Positions 15,546-26,075 of a DNA stretch of 31,377 nucleotides are shown here, one piece after another. The stretch is from Hypsibius dujardini (lineage: Eukaryota; Tardigrada; Eutardigrada; Parachela; Hypsibiidae). The notes beneath the pieces are model-generated. The model ran no database searches, was not told the DNA's origin, and saw nothing but the letters and a program-made list of their open reading frames with translations. The stretch is taken from assembly GCA_001579985.1 (NCBI GenBank), contig LRSR01004574.1:1-31377 (forward strand), in the 5' to 3' direction. A program made the position numbers and the translations under genes. The first letter of the stretch is position 1; every line of letters starts with the position of its first letter.

Positions 15546-18500
15546 ATGGATTCTGCAGCAGTTCACAATCTCGTCGCCGACTACCTGGCCACCTACAACA
15601 AAGGCATAGCGGCGGAATTCAAGAAACTAGCTCCTTCGAATGCGAGCAAGACTCATCAGCTGACACGCATCATTTCCAGCTCACCGCTCGCAAAGAAGCC
15701 TGTCGGTGACAGCTCATCAGACGATGAGTCTGAGGACGAGAAGCCGAAAGTTGCTGGTTTGTATTCTTTTTCCTTAGCCCTATCAACCATTACGAATCCC
15801 GGTCTGTGTCTTTTTTAAGTAGAGATTTTGAATGTAAATTAACTTAAGGGACGGAGCAGGGGGTGTTCATGTGGTTGAGTACACTGGAGGGTCCTGGGTA
15901 TGGGCAAAAGGGGCGGAGCAGGGGGTGGTTTTCACACAATCGAACAATCAACCACCTGACCCTGCCTCTTTTGCCCATTCCCCGGACTCGCCAGTGTCGT
16001 TGACTGTAGGTTGTCCTTTCGTTTCAGTTAAGCCATTGGTGGCTGCGAAGCCAGTGGTCGTCTCACCGTTGGCCAAGTCCACCTCCACACCGGCTGTGAA
16101 GGCCCCGGCTGCCAAGAAGCCCGAGAGCTCCAGCGACAGCTCCGATGACGATGAGCCGGCTCCTAAGAAAGTCAATGGCGTTGCCAGTACGTTTTTCTGT
16201 CGATTAATTTTCACGATATCGTCCTCAAACAACATCAGCTTTGATAATGGAACGCCCCCCCCCTGCAGATAAAGCCGTATCGACACCACTTGGGAAGGCA
16301 ACCGTGACACCTGTTGCCAAGCCTGCTGCGACTCCCATCAAGAAAACCAACGACAGCTCCAGTGAAAGTTCCGATGATGATGAACCGGCGGCTAAATCAA
16401 AAGCCCCTACTGGAACTCCTGGTAAGGAAGATCAGATGATTTCGTTAGATTGAGATGTTGGGACCTCATTTTCAACTTGGAAGTGTTGCCATTTGCAGTC
16501 TCATTGATTGGTTCCTCTGTTGGGAAATCTGAACATCGTTGAAAGTTTTAACTCATGTTTCGGTTGTAGCGAAACAGAGTCCCGTTAAGGCGGTACCCGC
16601 GGTGGCCGCCAAGAAGCCGGCTCCCAGCTCCAGCGATAGCTCCTCCGAGGACGACGCTCCGGCGCCGAAAGCCAAAGCCGCATCGACACCGGTTGCCAAG
16701 CCAGCCGTGGCTCCTGCCGCCAAGCCCGCTACGACTCCCATCAAGAAGAAGGTGGAAAGTTCCAGTGAGAGCTCGGACGATGATGAGCCGGCTCCGAAGA
16801 AAGTCAATGGCGTTGCCGGTAAGTCTTCCGCCTGTTGGTCTTGAAATTTGCCGTTCGTTGTGCGTGCGAGTGATAATGGAGAGGTCCCCCTTTCAGGGAA
16901 AGCCGTAGCGACACCGGTTGGTAAGTCAGCCGTGGCTCCTGCTGCTGGCAAGACTGCAACGACGAGTCCCAGCAAGAAGAAGGCCGACAGTTCCAGTGAG
17001 AGTTCCGATGATGATGAGCCTGTCGCTAAACCGAAGCCTACGTCAGTTCCAGGTGAGGCGCGGGGATTTGTTTGTGTTTGATTGGTTTGGAATCGTTATT
17101 CTTGTAAACTCATTGCAAAGTTTAAATTGATAATGTTTTTTTATCTAAAAGCTATTTTAAGATTTCGAATAGTTTTTGGGACTAACAAGGGGTCGGAAGG
17201 GGAGCGGACATGCCAATCTGCGTGAATTTTTTCTTGCAGATAAGTAGAGTAAATGTGCATGTTTTAGGAATGTATTTTGGCTGTCCTCGAGCCCTGGTCT
17301 TGGCGAGAAAAAAATCGGAAGGGTGCCTTTTGCAGTAACCGCTTAATCATTGACTTTAGTGGTTGATTGATTGATCTTGTCTTACTTACAGACAGCGAGA
17401 TTTTATTGCCTGTACGGTTTTCAGAGGAGGAACTCGGAATGTCTCGGCTTTTTGTTGTTTAATGAAGCTTTAATTATGATTTATGATTTTCAACAATTAT
17501 TTCGTTTGGTCTGGCTCTGGAAGCTTTTTTTATTCAGAATTTCAAAGTTGGGGAAACACTGGAGATTTCCATTTGCCCTGATTCTCACTGTAAAAACTTC
17601 GGTTTTGAAAAATGGATTGATTTAATAAGTTTTTTTGACACTTTTCTTCTCAAAATGCAATTTTTGATATCGATTGGCATTAGCGGAATCTTCTTTGGAA
17701 GCCCGGGGGCGGAGCTATGGGTAATTTCTGAAGTGTCATTCTGAAGTGTCTGGTCGGGCTCGAGAGTGGCCCATAGCTCCGCCCCCCTGGCCGCCAGAAA
17801 AGCTCCTGACCTCCAGAGACCCATTGTGGGTTTCCCCATCTAAAAATTGTGTATGGAAAATTTATAATCTAGCTGTACTGTATTTTCGCGTTAGACAGGG
17901 ACAGCGTACGAACTGTGGAACGTTTAATCGGCCACGCGGCGCTTGTGCTGTGTGTACGGTGCACACAGCCGTGCACACGTTCCACTCCAGTACGACTGTC
18001 CCTGTCTAACGCGAAAATACAGTAAATGAGACTAGATCAAGCAATCAACCGCTGAAATCAATGGTTAAGCGGTTAGTGCAGTATAGGAACTTTGGAGTTT
18101 TTTTTTCTCGCCAATACCAGGGCTCTAGGGCAGCCGAAATATGTTTCTAAAATGCGCATATCTTGTTGAGAATCTGTGGAAAAATATTCAGGCAGATTGG
18201 CGTTTCTGCTGTCGTTCCGATCTCTTGTATGCTGTTTTTAATTATATGCAGTACCGTATTCCCCCGATCTCAAGGGACACTTTTTTGCCCTACCAGTTAA
18301 TTTGATCCACCCCGGATTTTATCTGTTCATCACCGTTTGCTGTTGTTTACCTACAATCAATCAATCAACTGATTTAATGCGTCCGTCAAGAAATCCCGCG
18401 TAATCAATCAATCAATCGCTGTCAAGTTCGGCATAAATTTCAACCAATCACGACATAGTGAATCCGATTGAACAGTCAACCGATGACTTAGGGGGTGGGG

Positions 18501-21500
18501 CTTAACTGTCCCTGGAGATCGGGGGAATACGGTATTGTATTTTCGCGTTAGACAGGGACAGGGTACGAGCTGTGGAACGTTTAATCGGCCACGCGGCGCT
18601 TCTGCTGTGTGTACGGTGCGCGCATCCGTGCACACGTTCCACTCCACTACGACTGTCCCTGTCTAACGCGAAAATACAGTACATTGATATTTTTGATAAG
18701 TGTGGCCATATGCAGTCACTTGCATTAATTCCCCTGTTTGGAAGACGACGGAACTGTTTCCTTAACGTAAATGTCTGGGTTGTAGTGAAACCGAGTCCTG
18801 TCAAGGCTGCACCCGCGGTGTCCGCGAAGAAGCCGGCGTCCAGTTCCAGTGATAGCTCCTCGGAGGAGGAAGCTACGGCTGGAAAGGTGAAAGCCGTCCC
18901 CGCTAAGACAGCATCGACACCGCTGGCCAAGCCAACCGTGGCAGCGGTCGTGGCCAAGCCTGCTGCAGTTCTCACCAAAAAGAAGGAGAGCTCTAGCGAA
19001 AGCTCCAGCGACGATGAGCCGGCGACGCAGGCGAAAGCCGCGCCAGTACCCGGTAAGGCGGACGGGTGTCTTTGATTTGATTGGTTTGGGTGGAGCGCTC
19101 GGTCTTTCGAGAGTTGGTGTTTGGTGTTGGTGATTGTGGATGTATAATATTAGCTTAATTGTTACTGTAAGGAGGGATTTGCTGTGGGAATAAATGAGCC
19201 AGGGTGTTTGAAAACGAGTCGTTCGCACATTTTTTCGACGAGGAAACTGTTTGGTTTTTTCTTTTGATGAGTAAGTTGTAAGTGAAAGACGTCGGTTACG
19301 AGCAAACATATAAGTGGTGTGTTTGGGTTTCAGCCAAACAAAGTCCCGTTAAGTCAGCAGCAGCGGTGGCCGTGAAGAAGCCGGCTTCCAGCTCCAGCGG
19401 TAGCTCCTCCGAGGACGACGCTCCGGCGCCGAAAGCCAAATCCGCATCGACACCGGTTGCCAAGCCAGCCGTGGCTCCTGCCGCCAAGCCCGCTACGACT
19501 CCCATCAAGAAGAAGGTGGAAAGTTCCAGTGAGAGCTCGGACGATGATGAGCCGGCTCCGAAGAAAGTCAATGGCGTTGCCGGTAAGTCTGCCGCCTGTT
19601 GGTCTTGAAATTTGCCGTTCGCTGTGCGTGCGAGTGATAATGGAGAGGTCCCCCTTTCAGGGAAGGCCGTAGCGACACCGGTTGGTAAGTCAGCCGTGGC
19701 TCCTGCTGCTGGCAAGACTGCAACGACGAGTCCCAGCAAGAAGAAGGCCGACAGTTCCAGTGAGAGCTCGGATGATGATGATAAGCCGGCTGTTAAACCG
19801 AAAGCAGCTGTAGTTCCTCCAGGTGAGACTTTTTTTTTGAGTTGAACGGTTGGTTTTGACATGCGCTCCTGCATTCGATGTGGATGTGATGTGAATATGA
19901 TGGGAGAGTTCAGTTGACTGGAAGAATTGTGGTTGATTCGTTTGAAATCGTTTCTGCCTTTGTGGCGCTTTTGATGTGGTTTAAATGACGCGTCGGAACT
20001 TGTTGCAAAGTTACTTGTGGTTCACTGTTGAGTTCTAAAATGCGGAATTTGTTTCGTTTAAAAGGTGAGTGATATTTTAATAATGTTGAATGGATGTTGG
20101 GGTTTGAAGTATGTGACTTTTGGTTGGTTTTGGAAAATATGTTTTGTTTAAGAGTAAAGTCGATTTTTCTTATTTTGTGAAATTTATTTAACGTCAATAG
20201 ATTTGGAAATATTGCCATTTACTTTGATTTTCATTGGTGCATCTGTTTGGGAATCTGAACCGCTGTTTAACTTTCACGTTTCGATTGTAGCGAAACAGGC
20301 TGCCGTCAAGGCGGGACCCGCGGTGGTTGCCAGGAAGCCGGCTTGCAGTTCCAGCGAGAGCTCCTCCGAAGACGACGCTCCGGCTGGGAAGCCCAAAGCC
20401 GCTCCCGCTAAGGTGACAGTTACCGCCGCCGTAAAGACTGCAACACCGCCGAAGGCAGCCGCAGCACCGGTGGTGAAGAAGTCTGCCGCGAAATCCTCCA
20501 GCGAGGACGAGTCGTCCGACGACAATTTAGCCAAGCCGAAGCTCCCCGCGAAGAAGGCTGTCACCGTTGTGGCGGGAAAGTTGATTCCGAAGCCGGCGAC
20601 CCCGGGCGCGGCTGATTCGTCCAGTGAAGACAGCTCGGATGGGGAGGACTTTGATGCGGCTCTGAAGAAGAAGGCTGCTGCTGCTGCCAAGGTGGCGCCG
20701 GCGGTGGTTGGGAAAGCTGCGGCTGGTCCGGCGGCGGTGAAGAAGGTCTCGAAGAAGTCCTCGAGCGAGGAGAGCTCGGACGATGAGGCGCAACCGGAAC
20801 CGCCGGCGAAGAAGGCCAACACGGCTGCTGCTGCCAAGCCGGCTGCTGTGGTGAAGCGGGGACATGTGAGCAGCAGTTCAGACAGTGATGCGTCGTCCTC
20901 GGATGGGAAGAAGCCGAAGCTGTTTTCCGCGCCGCCGAAGAAGCAGAAGACGGATTCGCCGGCGGCCGTCGTGGTCAACGGACACAACGGTACCACTCCA
21001 GGTACGGTAAGTGCGCATCGTTGAACGTGACTGAATGAGGTGTTTGTCTGTCAATCTGTCCGTCCGTTTTATCTTATCTGTTTATCTATCTGTCCATCTA
21101 CTTGTCTATCTGAATCCGCCTCTGCTTGATCCTGTCGCTATTTGTCTGTCTCTCTATTTGACTGACTATCTGTCTATATGTCTGTCTGTTTTATCTGAAT
21201 ATCTGACTGTCCGTGTGTCTGTCAGAATGTCTGTCTGTTCGTCCGCCTATCTTGGTGTCTGTCTGTCTGTCTGTCTGTTTGTGGGAAGAGTTTGAGGTCT
21301 GTGTCTAAAGGAGGTGCTTGTTGTTGATGTTGCAGAGGTCAACGGGGCTGAAGAGGAAGCAGTGAATGACTGTGGTGGCAACGCCGCGGAGGAGGGTGAG
21401 CAGTTTTTGCAGCAGGTCGGCTTGCAGAAGCGCCGCTCATCGCCCTTTCGCCGTGTGAAGAGTGACGTGGTGAATACGGAACTGTTTGGCGGGTCGGACT

Positions 21501-21694
21501 CGCGTATCTATGATAACTCGTATAACGCCTTCCGCGATGGCATGGGGGACGGCGATTGGGGCGACAAGGCGGCGAGTGACTTCCGCACAGTTAAGGGGAA
21601 AAACTTCCGGCATGAAAAAACAAAGAAGAAGCGCGGCTCGTACAAGGGCGGAAAGATCAGCACCGGAGTCAATTCGATCAAGTTTGCCGATTAG
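15546..21694 (+). CDS. NOLC1: NOLC1 / Nopp140, nucleolar and coiled-body phosphoprotein (10 exons)
   Basis: This is a chaperone of box C/D and H/ACA snoRNPs that shuttles between nucleolus and Cajal bodies. Exons: 15546-15756, 16028-16186, 16269-16421, 16570-16818, 16897-17052, 18786-19052, 19334-19582, 19661-19822, 20291-21001, 21336-21694. They sum to 2676 bases, 891 residues, against about 700 in human. Residues 4-33 form the N-terminal LisH motif (VHNLVADYLATYNK). The middle alternates about 16 acidic serine blocks of the SSSESSDDDEP type (CK2 targets) with Lys/Pro/Ala-rich blocks. The last exon encodes the conserved SRP40-type C-terminus (PFRRVKSD, NSYNAFRDGMGDGDWGDKA, DFRTVKGKNFRHEKTKKKRG). 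All introns are phase 1, so blocks can be duplicated without frame loss; exons 4-5 and 7-8 are near-identical. The exon 9 donor may instead be GTAAGT at 21008 joined to an acceptor at 21337, also in frame. Intron 5 (1733 bp) holds FB-2 and three MITEs. Confidence 0.95.
15879..16008. mobile_element. GC-box MITE, copy 3, NOLC1 intron 1
   Basis: It shows TTGAGTACACTGGAGGGTCC, GGGCAAAAGGGGCGGAGC and the matching right arm, ending CAGTGTCGTTGACTGTA, which matches the terminus of the copy at 11619. The left end is incomplete and overlaps a second partial GC-box at 15850. The element ends 19 bp before the acceptor of exon 2. Confidence 0.75.
16570..17052 (+). repeat. NOLC1 duplicated two-exon block, copy 1 (exons 4-5)
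   Basis: Exon 4 (249 bp), a 78 bp intron and the start of exon 5 match 19334-19822. The two 78 bp introns differ at only two positions that I can count. The exon tract from about 16680 to the intron is identical by eye. Confidence 0.9.
17190..18230. mobile_element. Foldback element FB-2, NOLC1 intron 5, with nested MITE
   Basis: Inverted arms (about 17200-17721 and 17770-18230) share GCCAATCTGCGTGAAT, AGCCCTGGTCTTGGCGAGAA, TAACCGCTTAATCATTGA and GGTTGATTGATTGATC-type blocks. The centre GGGGGCGGAGCTATGGG and its complement, plus ATCGATTGGCATTAGCGGAA, relate it to FB-1. The right arm is interrupted by a 149 bp MITE (17876-18024). The left arm has extra sequence (about 17400-17640) with no partner. 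Confidence 0.8.
17876..18024. mobile_element. 149 bp hairpin MITE (family 1), copy A
   Basis: This is a near-complete hairpin. The ends read TACTGTATTTTCGCG then TTAGACAGGGACAG, with the exact complement at the other end and TA on both sides. The interior GTGGAACGTTTAATCGGCCA ... ACGTTCCAC is itself inverted and CpG-rich. It has no coding capacity. TA ends suggest Tc1/mariner-pogo-type mobilisation in trans. Confidence 0.9.
18252..18534. mobile_element. 283 bp MITE (family 2), copy A
   Basis: The left end is TACCGTATTCCCCCGATCTC then AAGGGACA; the right end is the complement (TGTCCCTGGAGATCGGGGGA then ATACGGTA). The interior includes two CAATCAATCAATC runs and a TTGATCCACCCCGGAT block, all shared with copy B at 29700. 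The CCCGATCTCAAGGGACA-type terminus resembles pogo/Tigger inverted repeats as I know them. Confidence 0.85.
18533..18681. mobile_element. 149 bp hairpin MITE (family 1), copy B
   Basis: It has the same length and structure as copy A: TATTGTATTTTCGCG at the left and CGCGAAAATACAGTA at the right, with a few interior substitutions. Its left TA is the terminal TA of the family 2 MITE, so it sits exactly at that element's end. Confidence 0.9.
19334..19822 (+). repeat. NOLC1 duplicated two-exon block, copy 2 (exons 7-8)
   Basis: This is the partner of 16570-17052: exon 7 is also 249 bp and intron 7 also 78 bp. Divergence is concentrated in the first 100 bp of the block and after the SSSESSDDD codons. 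Confidence 0.9.
21044..21282. repeat. Degenerate TCTG/TCTA array, NOLC1 intron 9
   Basis: TCTG, TATC, TCCG and TTTG variants fill most of the 334 bp intron 21002-21335. It is more diverged than the POP1 arrays, suggesting an older one. Confidence 0.85.
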
Positions 21695-22649
21695 AGAGCT
21701 GACGGTCGTCGTCGCTGTTGGTGCAGTGGAATCGCTCGTCCCTCGTTGCCTTTTGTTACTGCTGGTTTTTTGTTATTATGTGTTATCTCTTAGCACTTTC
21801 AGTCTGCATTAGATATTTTTCTGCAGACCGAAGGTACATTTAGTTTCTCTACTGCTGGGCGAGGTTCCATTCGTGGTATTGGTCCTAATTTCCGACGCTT
21901 TGGCTGCAGATTGCGGACACAGTTTAGTAATGTGCTTCTGTTTTGGATTATTGGTTATGTTTTGCAGACGCAGTGTTCGTCTGATTAGTAAATTTCGTAA
22001 TGGGGTATTAGCGAATGACGATGGATGGATTGAGTATTCCTTTGATGGGCTGTGGAGAAGCTGCTGGCGGGCATGACCAGATTACCGGACTATGTGCCGT
22101 ATGAAGTTTGTAGGTTGCATGTGGATTTATGCGGCGTGATTGGTTTGTTTCCCTGTTGGCATCGCGTAACCACGCCTCCAGTCAGCTTTGCGGTGTATGA
22201 TTGGCCAAAGTTTGTGATAAACAAACGCCCCCTTGTGCCTGCCAAACGGTCGGCTAACTGGCCTGAAACCGCAGCTAAATAAGCCGACCGGTCGTTAGAT
22301 TGCCCTGGATAATTGGGAATTGATTCTGCATTTGAAATGAAATCGAGGAGGCAAAACAGGTGTTAGAATTAATTCTGATTTGTTTGAGATGCATTGTGTT
22401 AAATCCTTGTCCGTTTAGCGACCGAAATTGTGAAAAATCAATGAGCTCACGGTCGGGCATACAAAGTAGGGGACCGGAGCCGCAGTGGCTGGAGCCGGCC
22501 GTTCAACCGAGCAAAGTGCGGAACATGTGCGTTGAACATGCGTCGAGTAGAGCGGAGCTTGGTGGAGAAAAGCAAACCTCACATCACACACTGTGGCGCC
22601 AGGCGGCCAAATAGCACATGCGGCAGGCCGTACACCCGTTGCCTGCAAT
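21695..22649. other. Spacer between NOLC1 and MED26
   Basis: I see no gene or repeat family. Open frames at 21873-22076, 22052-22282 and 22360-22614 are short, lack domains and are not joined by good splice sites. The region should contain the NOLC1 3' UTR and the MED26 promoter. It is unusually free of the GATT and TCTG arrays found elsewhere in the window. Confidence 0.5.
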
Positions 22650-24879
22650 ATGCCAGCGTTAGTTGCATTGCCTGCAGAGTCAATGGCGGAACGCTCTTGG
22701 CCGTCCCAGGAATCCGGTAAGTTTCACCCGATTCCCCGCTTTCCCCGCCTCCCCCTCAAGCACACTTCTTCTTATGGAAGGCATGGTGAAACGCGTGGAA
22801 GAGTACAAGGTGCGGATTATGAGCGCGGTGGACGCGGACTTCAACGTCCGCGACATGCCCACGGTGGTGCAGTGCATCGAACACCTGGAACGGCTGCCGC
22901 TGATCGACACGCAAATCCTCCTGGACACGCGGATCGGGAAGATTGTCAATGATCTGCGGCGGAAGCTGCCGCCCGAGGAGGCCAAGTTCGGAAAGCGACT
23001 AAAGAATCTAGCGAAAACATGGCTGGCCAGTGTTGCCACACAGGACCAGCGCTCCGCAGTCTCGCAACTTTCTAACGGTGAGCATCGGCCACTCCCGCGG
23101 GTGGAGGAACTGCGGCGGGAGTCAGTGGGAGGTGGAAATTCAGCTCCGCATTCGCCGGCGGCGGTCAACGGCGCCAGTGCGGGCTCACCCGTGATGAGAT
23201 CCCTTTTAGAGACATCCTCGACAGGTCGCCGCTCGCAAGTCTCCAGTCCGGCTTCCATCGGTCCACCGCTGGCAGCCAGGCGAACTTCAAGTAGTTCGGC
23301 AATATCGGCGGGGGTGAATGGCGGCTCCGCGGGATCCAGCGTCAGCAGTGCGGGCTCGTCTTCCGTGCGCTCAGTGCTGGCGGAGACAAGTTTGGCAAGT
23401 CGACGCTCCGAAGCCTCCGGTCCGTCAGCCGCCGCGCCGCTGTCTGGTACGAAACGTCTTCCCAGTACGCCTGGATTCGCTTCAGGCACGAATGGAGGCA
23501 GTGCGGGAGGAATTTCCAGTCCGTTGGTGAGACCACTGTCGTCAGCGACGTCTCCAACGTCAGCGACGTCTCCAGCGGTGCGACCACTCGACGACGCTGC
23601 CTCCGCGCCCGCTACCCCGATCGTAGCTGGGAAACGTATTACGATCAAGTTTGGCGGACGCCTGGTGGGGAATGCCGGGCTGGGGGAGATACAGCCGCCA
23701 GTTGCCAAGCGACAAAAGGTGCTTGACAGTCTTCCCAACAGTCCCGGTTTCTTATCTGGCATGGAATCGTCCTTGTCACACGACGGCGGTGGCTCCCCGG
23801 CGTTGGAATTACCCCTGCCGCAGCGGAATGCGGCGACGGCAGCGGCTGCGCCGATGTTGCGGGTCAAAGTGAAGAGTCATGAGGAGTTGATGGCGGCGTT
23901 TCAGCTGAAGAATCCCGGATTGAACGTCAGCGTTCCGTCGTCGTCGTCGCATTCTGGTGATGTGTCTGTGATACCTGGCTCGTCCTCTTTGTCCGCCTAT
24001 GCCAAAAATCGAGCGCTGCAAAGGCTGAAATCGTCCTCTTCCGTTGCTGCTGATGTGAGTAGACACTTTTATTTGTGATTGCCTCGGTTGATTGATCGAT
24101 TACGTCACTTGGTTTGTTTCGCATAGATCGATTGATTGATTGATTGATTTGCTTTGCTGATAAAGTTTTAGTTCTATTCCTACGAATCCGGTCCGCTATC
24201 GAAAGTCTTCTAATGATTGCTGGTGTTTTGAGTTAAATTCGTATCTCGGTCAGTAAATGGCTGGATTACTGGTACATTGTAATTGATTTAGTGTAGTACT
24301 TGCAGAATGGAAAAGCATTGATTGATGGTTTGGCCAGTAAAGTGCAATGTTTGGGTTTGATCAATCAATCAACCTCTCGCCTATCAGTGTCCATATTAAT
24401 CAATCAACCAATCAATCGACAGTTTATTCCCGAATCTGGCAATGTTAGTCGTGTCTTGTGGCACCAATCAATCAAGCTTTGCCCATACTACACCAAATCA
24501 ATCAACGGCTGATCACTCAACGGCTGGCAAGTTCCTCCGTCAGCTGTACTTGTCTGACGGTTTTTTCCTGGTTTGTCTCCAGATCGAACACGTCTCGGAG
24601 ATTGCTACAAAAGCCCCGACTCATCCTCCCGGTCGCGGTCCCGATCCCGTCGACGCGGAGCTGGAAGAGATTTTGAAGCACCTTCCGCCCCTTGACCCAC
24701 TCGCCACAGTCAGCTGGGAAGTCTGCCAGCCGACCAGCGAATCATCCGCCACCACAACTGGCGCGATAGACTCCCCCACGCGGCGGCACGGCTGGACCGA
24801 GGCGTATGAGGATCAGACGCGGACGGGCGAGAAGATGGTCATTTTACCGTATATCTACTTTCCATTCCCTCCACCGTGA
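22650..24879 (+). CDS. MED26: MED26, Mediator complex subunit 26 (2-3 exons)
   Basis: This is a Mediator subunit that recruits elongation factors to RNA polymerase II. The N-terminal TFIIS N-domain (LW domain) is clear: NVRDMPTVVQCIEHLERLPL, DTRIGKIVNDLRRK, AKFGKRLKNLAKTWLASV. A long Ser/Ala/Gly-rich linker follows. The last exon (24583-24879) carries HGWTEAYEDQ and VILPYIYFPF, matching the W-DWT and LPYVC end of animal MED26. The main exon ends at 24054 (GTGAGT, phase 0). The N-terminus is ambiguous. A first exon 22650-22716 joined by a 64 bp intron (GTAAGT donor) to 22781 gives 545 residues (ATG at 22650, or 22683). Reading straight from the ATG at 22774 gives 525. Intron 24055-24582 has GATT arrays. 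The linker is open on both strands, which explains a long antisense frame (22680-23867) that I do not call. Confidence 0.85.
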
Positions 24880-26075
24880 TAGCACACCGCCACACACACA
24901 CACACACGCGTGTTTGCTTCTTCCACGTACATCGGCGTTCGACTTCATCTCCTACTCCGCGCAGTTGACCACTCGGTGAGCGGTGCATTACTTTTGGGGG
25001 CGGGGCGTCATCGAGTCTCTCTCTGTCTCCATCCCGCCTTTATCCGTGGTTCGTCCCCTGACGAGGGGTGGATGCCTATGCTGATGTGAAGTTGGAGGAC
25101 ACATCCATCCTATCGGTTTTTGACGCAGTTCTTTCACACAAACCCCCCACACACACCAGGATAAGGCGAGAAATGTCACTGTTTTTTTTTGAAGAGAAAA
25201 ATTGATCTGGACGTGGGGAGATCGATGCACTCTCCCGTCTTGTGTTGTGCGGCCTCGCTTTCTGTGTTTTCTGACTCATTTCGGTTCTCGAGTGTTACCC
25301 ACACCACTGCCCACACACACACACACACACACACACGCTCATTTGTTCTAACTCGACGCGCATTTGGAGTTTGGAAATTGGTGGTGGATGTGCTCTCTCT
25401 CTCTCTCTCTGTGGTTGGAACTGGCTCTGTACCAAATTTGAAAATATATTCTACTTCCTTTTCGACGTCGTTTTCGACAAAGACAGACAGACACACAAAC
25501 ACACCCATGAGCAGACAGACAGACAAGCAGACAAACAGGCACAGACAGACACAGACAGACAAGCAGACAGACAGACACAGTCAGGCAGGGGGGCCTGAAG
25601 CACAGCCAGACAGACAGTACAAGCACAGACACGGCGACGAACAGGCAGGCAGACAAACAGTCAGGCAGAGGGGGGGGTGGCTGAAGCACAGACAGACAGA
25701 TTACAAAGCTGTAAAAATTGAGATGCGAATTATTACACCGAATCTGTTGTCGGTACATAAGTTTGAAAGCAAAATACGGTACAAGTACAGGCAGTTAAGA
25801 CTGTTAATGCGACATTCCTCCCCACTTGCCGGATGGCAATAAAATAAAGTATCTTTCAGTTTCCGGGAATGGAAGCCATGCAAAAGTTGTGCAGATCAAG
25901 TATACTATCATCTCTAGTGGAAGATGATGTCATGTTGGAGAGAGGATTCCAATCTGGCTCGACAACTGCCGCTCATCCCGAAAACCGCATGGGAAGCTAA
26001 CTCGAGCACGCCTCGAAGGCTGTCCACGAAAACACGCTCGCGAAGAGCATCTGTTAAATCAGGCCAACTTTCCGT
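24880..26075. other. Convergent spacer MED26 / POT1-like, microsatellite-rich
   Basis: Both flanking genes end here, so 3' UTRs are expected. It contains a CA run (24890-24908), a second CA run (25311-25336), a CT run (25392-25410) and a CAGA array (25484-25700). The rest (25701-26075) shows nothing recognisable. Frames across the arrays are Thr/Gln/Asp or Cys/Leu/Ser repeats without meaning. Confidence 0.6.
25484..25700. repeat. CAGA tetranucleotide array, intergenic
   Basis: CAGACAGACA runs with CACA, CAAG and CAGG interruptions. The longer block CAGGGGGG...CTGAAGCACAGACAGACAG occurs twice (about 25584 and 25665), so the array has a higher-order duplication. It is the only large CAGA/TCTG array of the window that lies outside an intron. 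Confidence 0.9.

Noticed and set aside
20274-20996. Antisense frames opposite NOLC1 (also 15948-16310, 16553-16975, 18725-19309, 19296-19874)
   Set aside because: They mirror the Ser/Lys/Pro/Ala repeat codons of NOLC1 and cross its introns without splice logic.
22680-23867. 395-codon antisense frame opposite MED26
   Set aside because: It is a shadow of the GC-rich, Ser/Ala-rich MED26 linker; the sense strand has the TFIIS N-domain and MED26 C-terminus.
25189-25842. 217-codon frame over the CAGA array, and Cys/Leu/Ser/Val frames over TCTG arrays (10892-11326, 21035-21295, 26703-27231)
   Set aside because: These are translated microsatellites: multiples of four bases cycle through all frames without stops.
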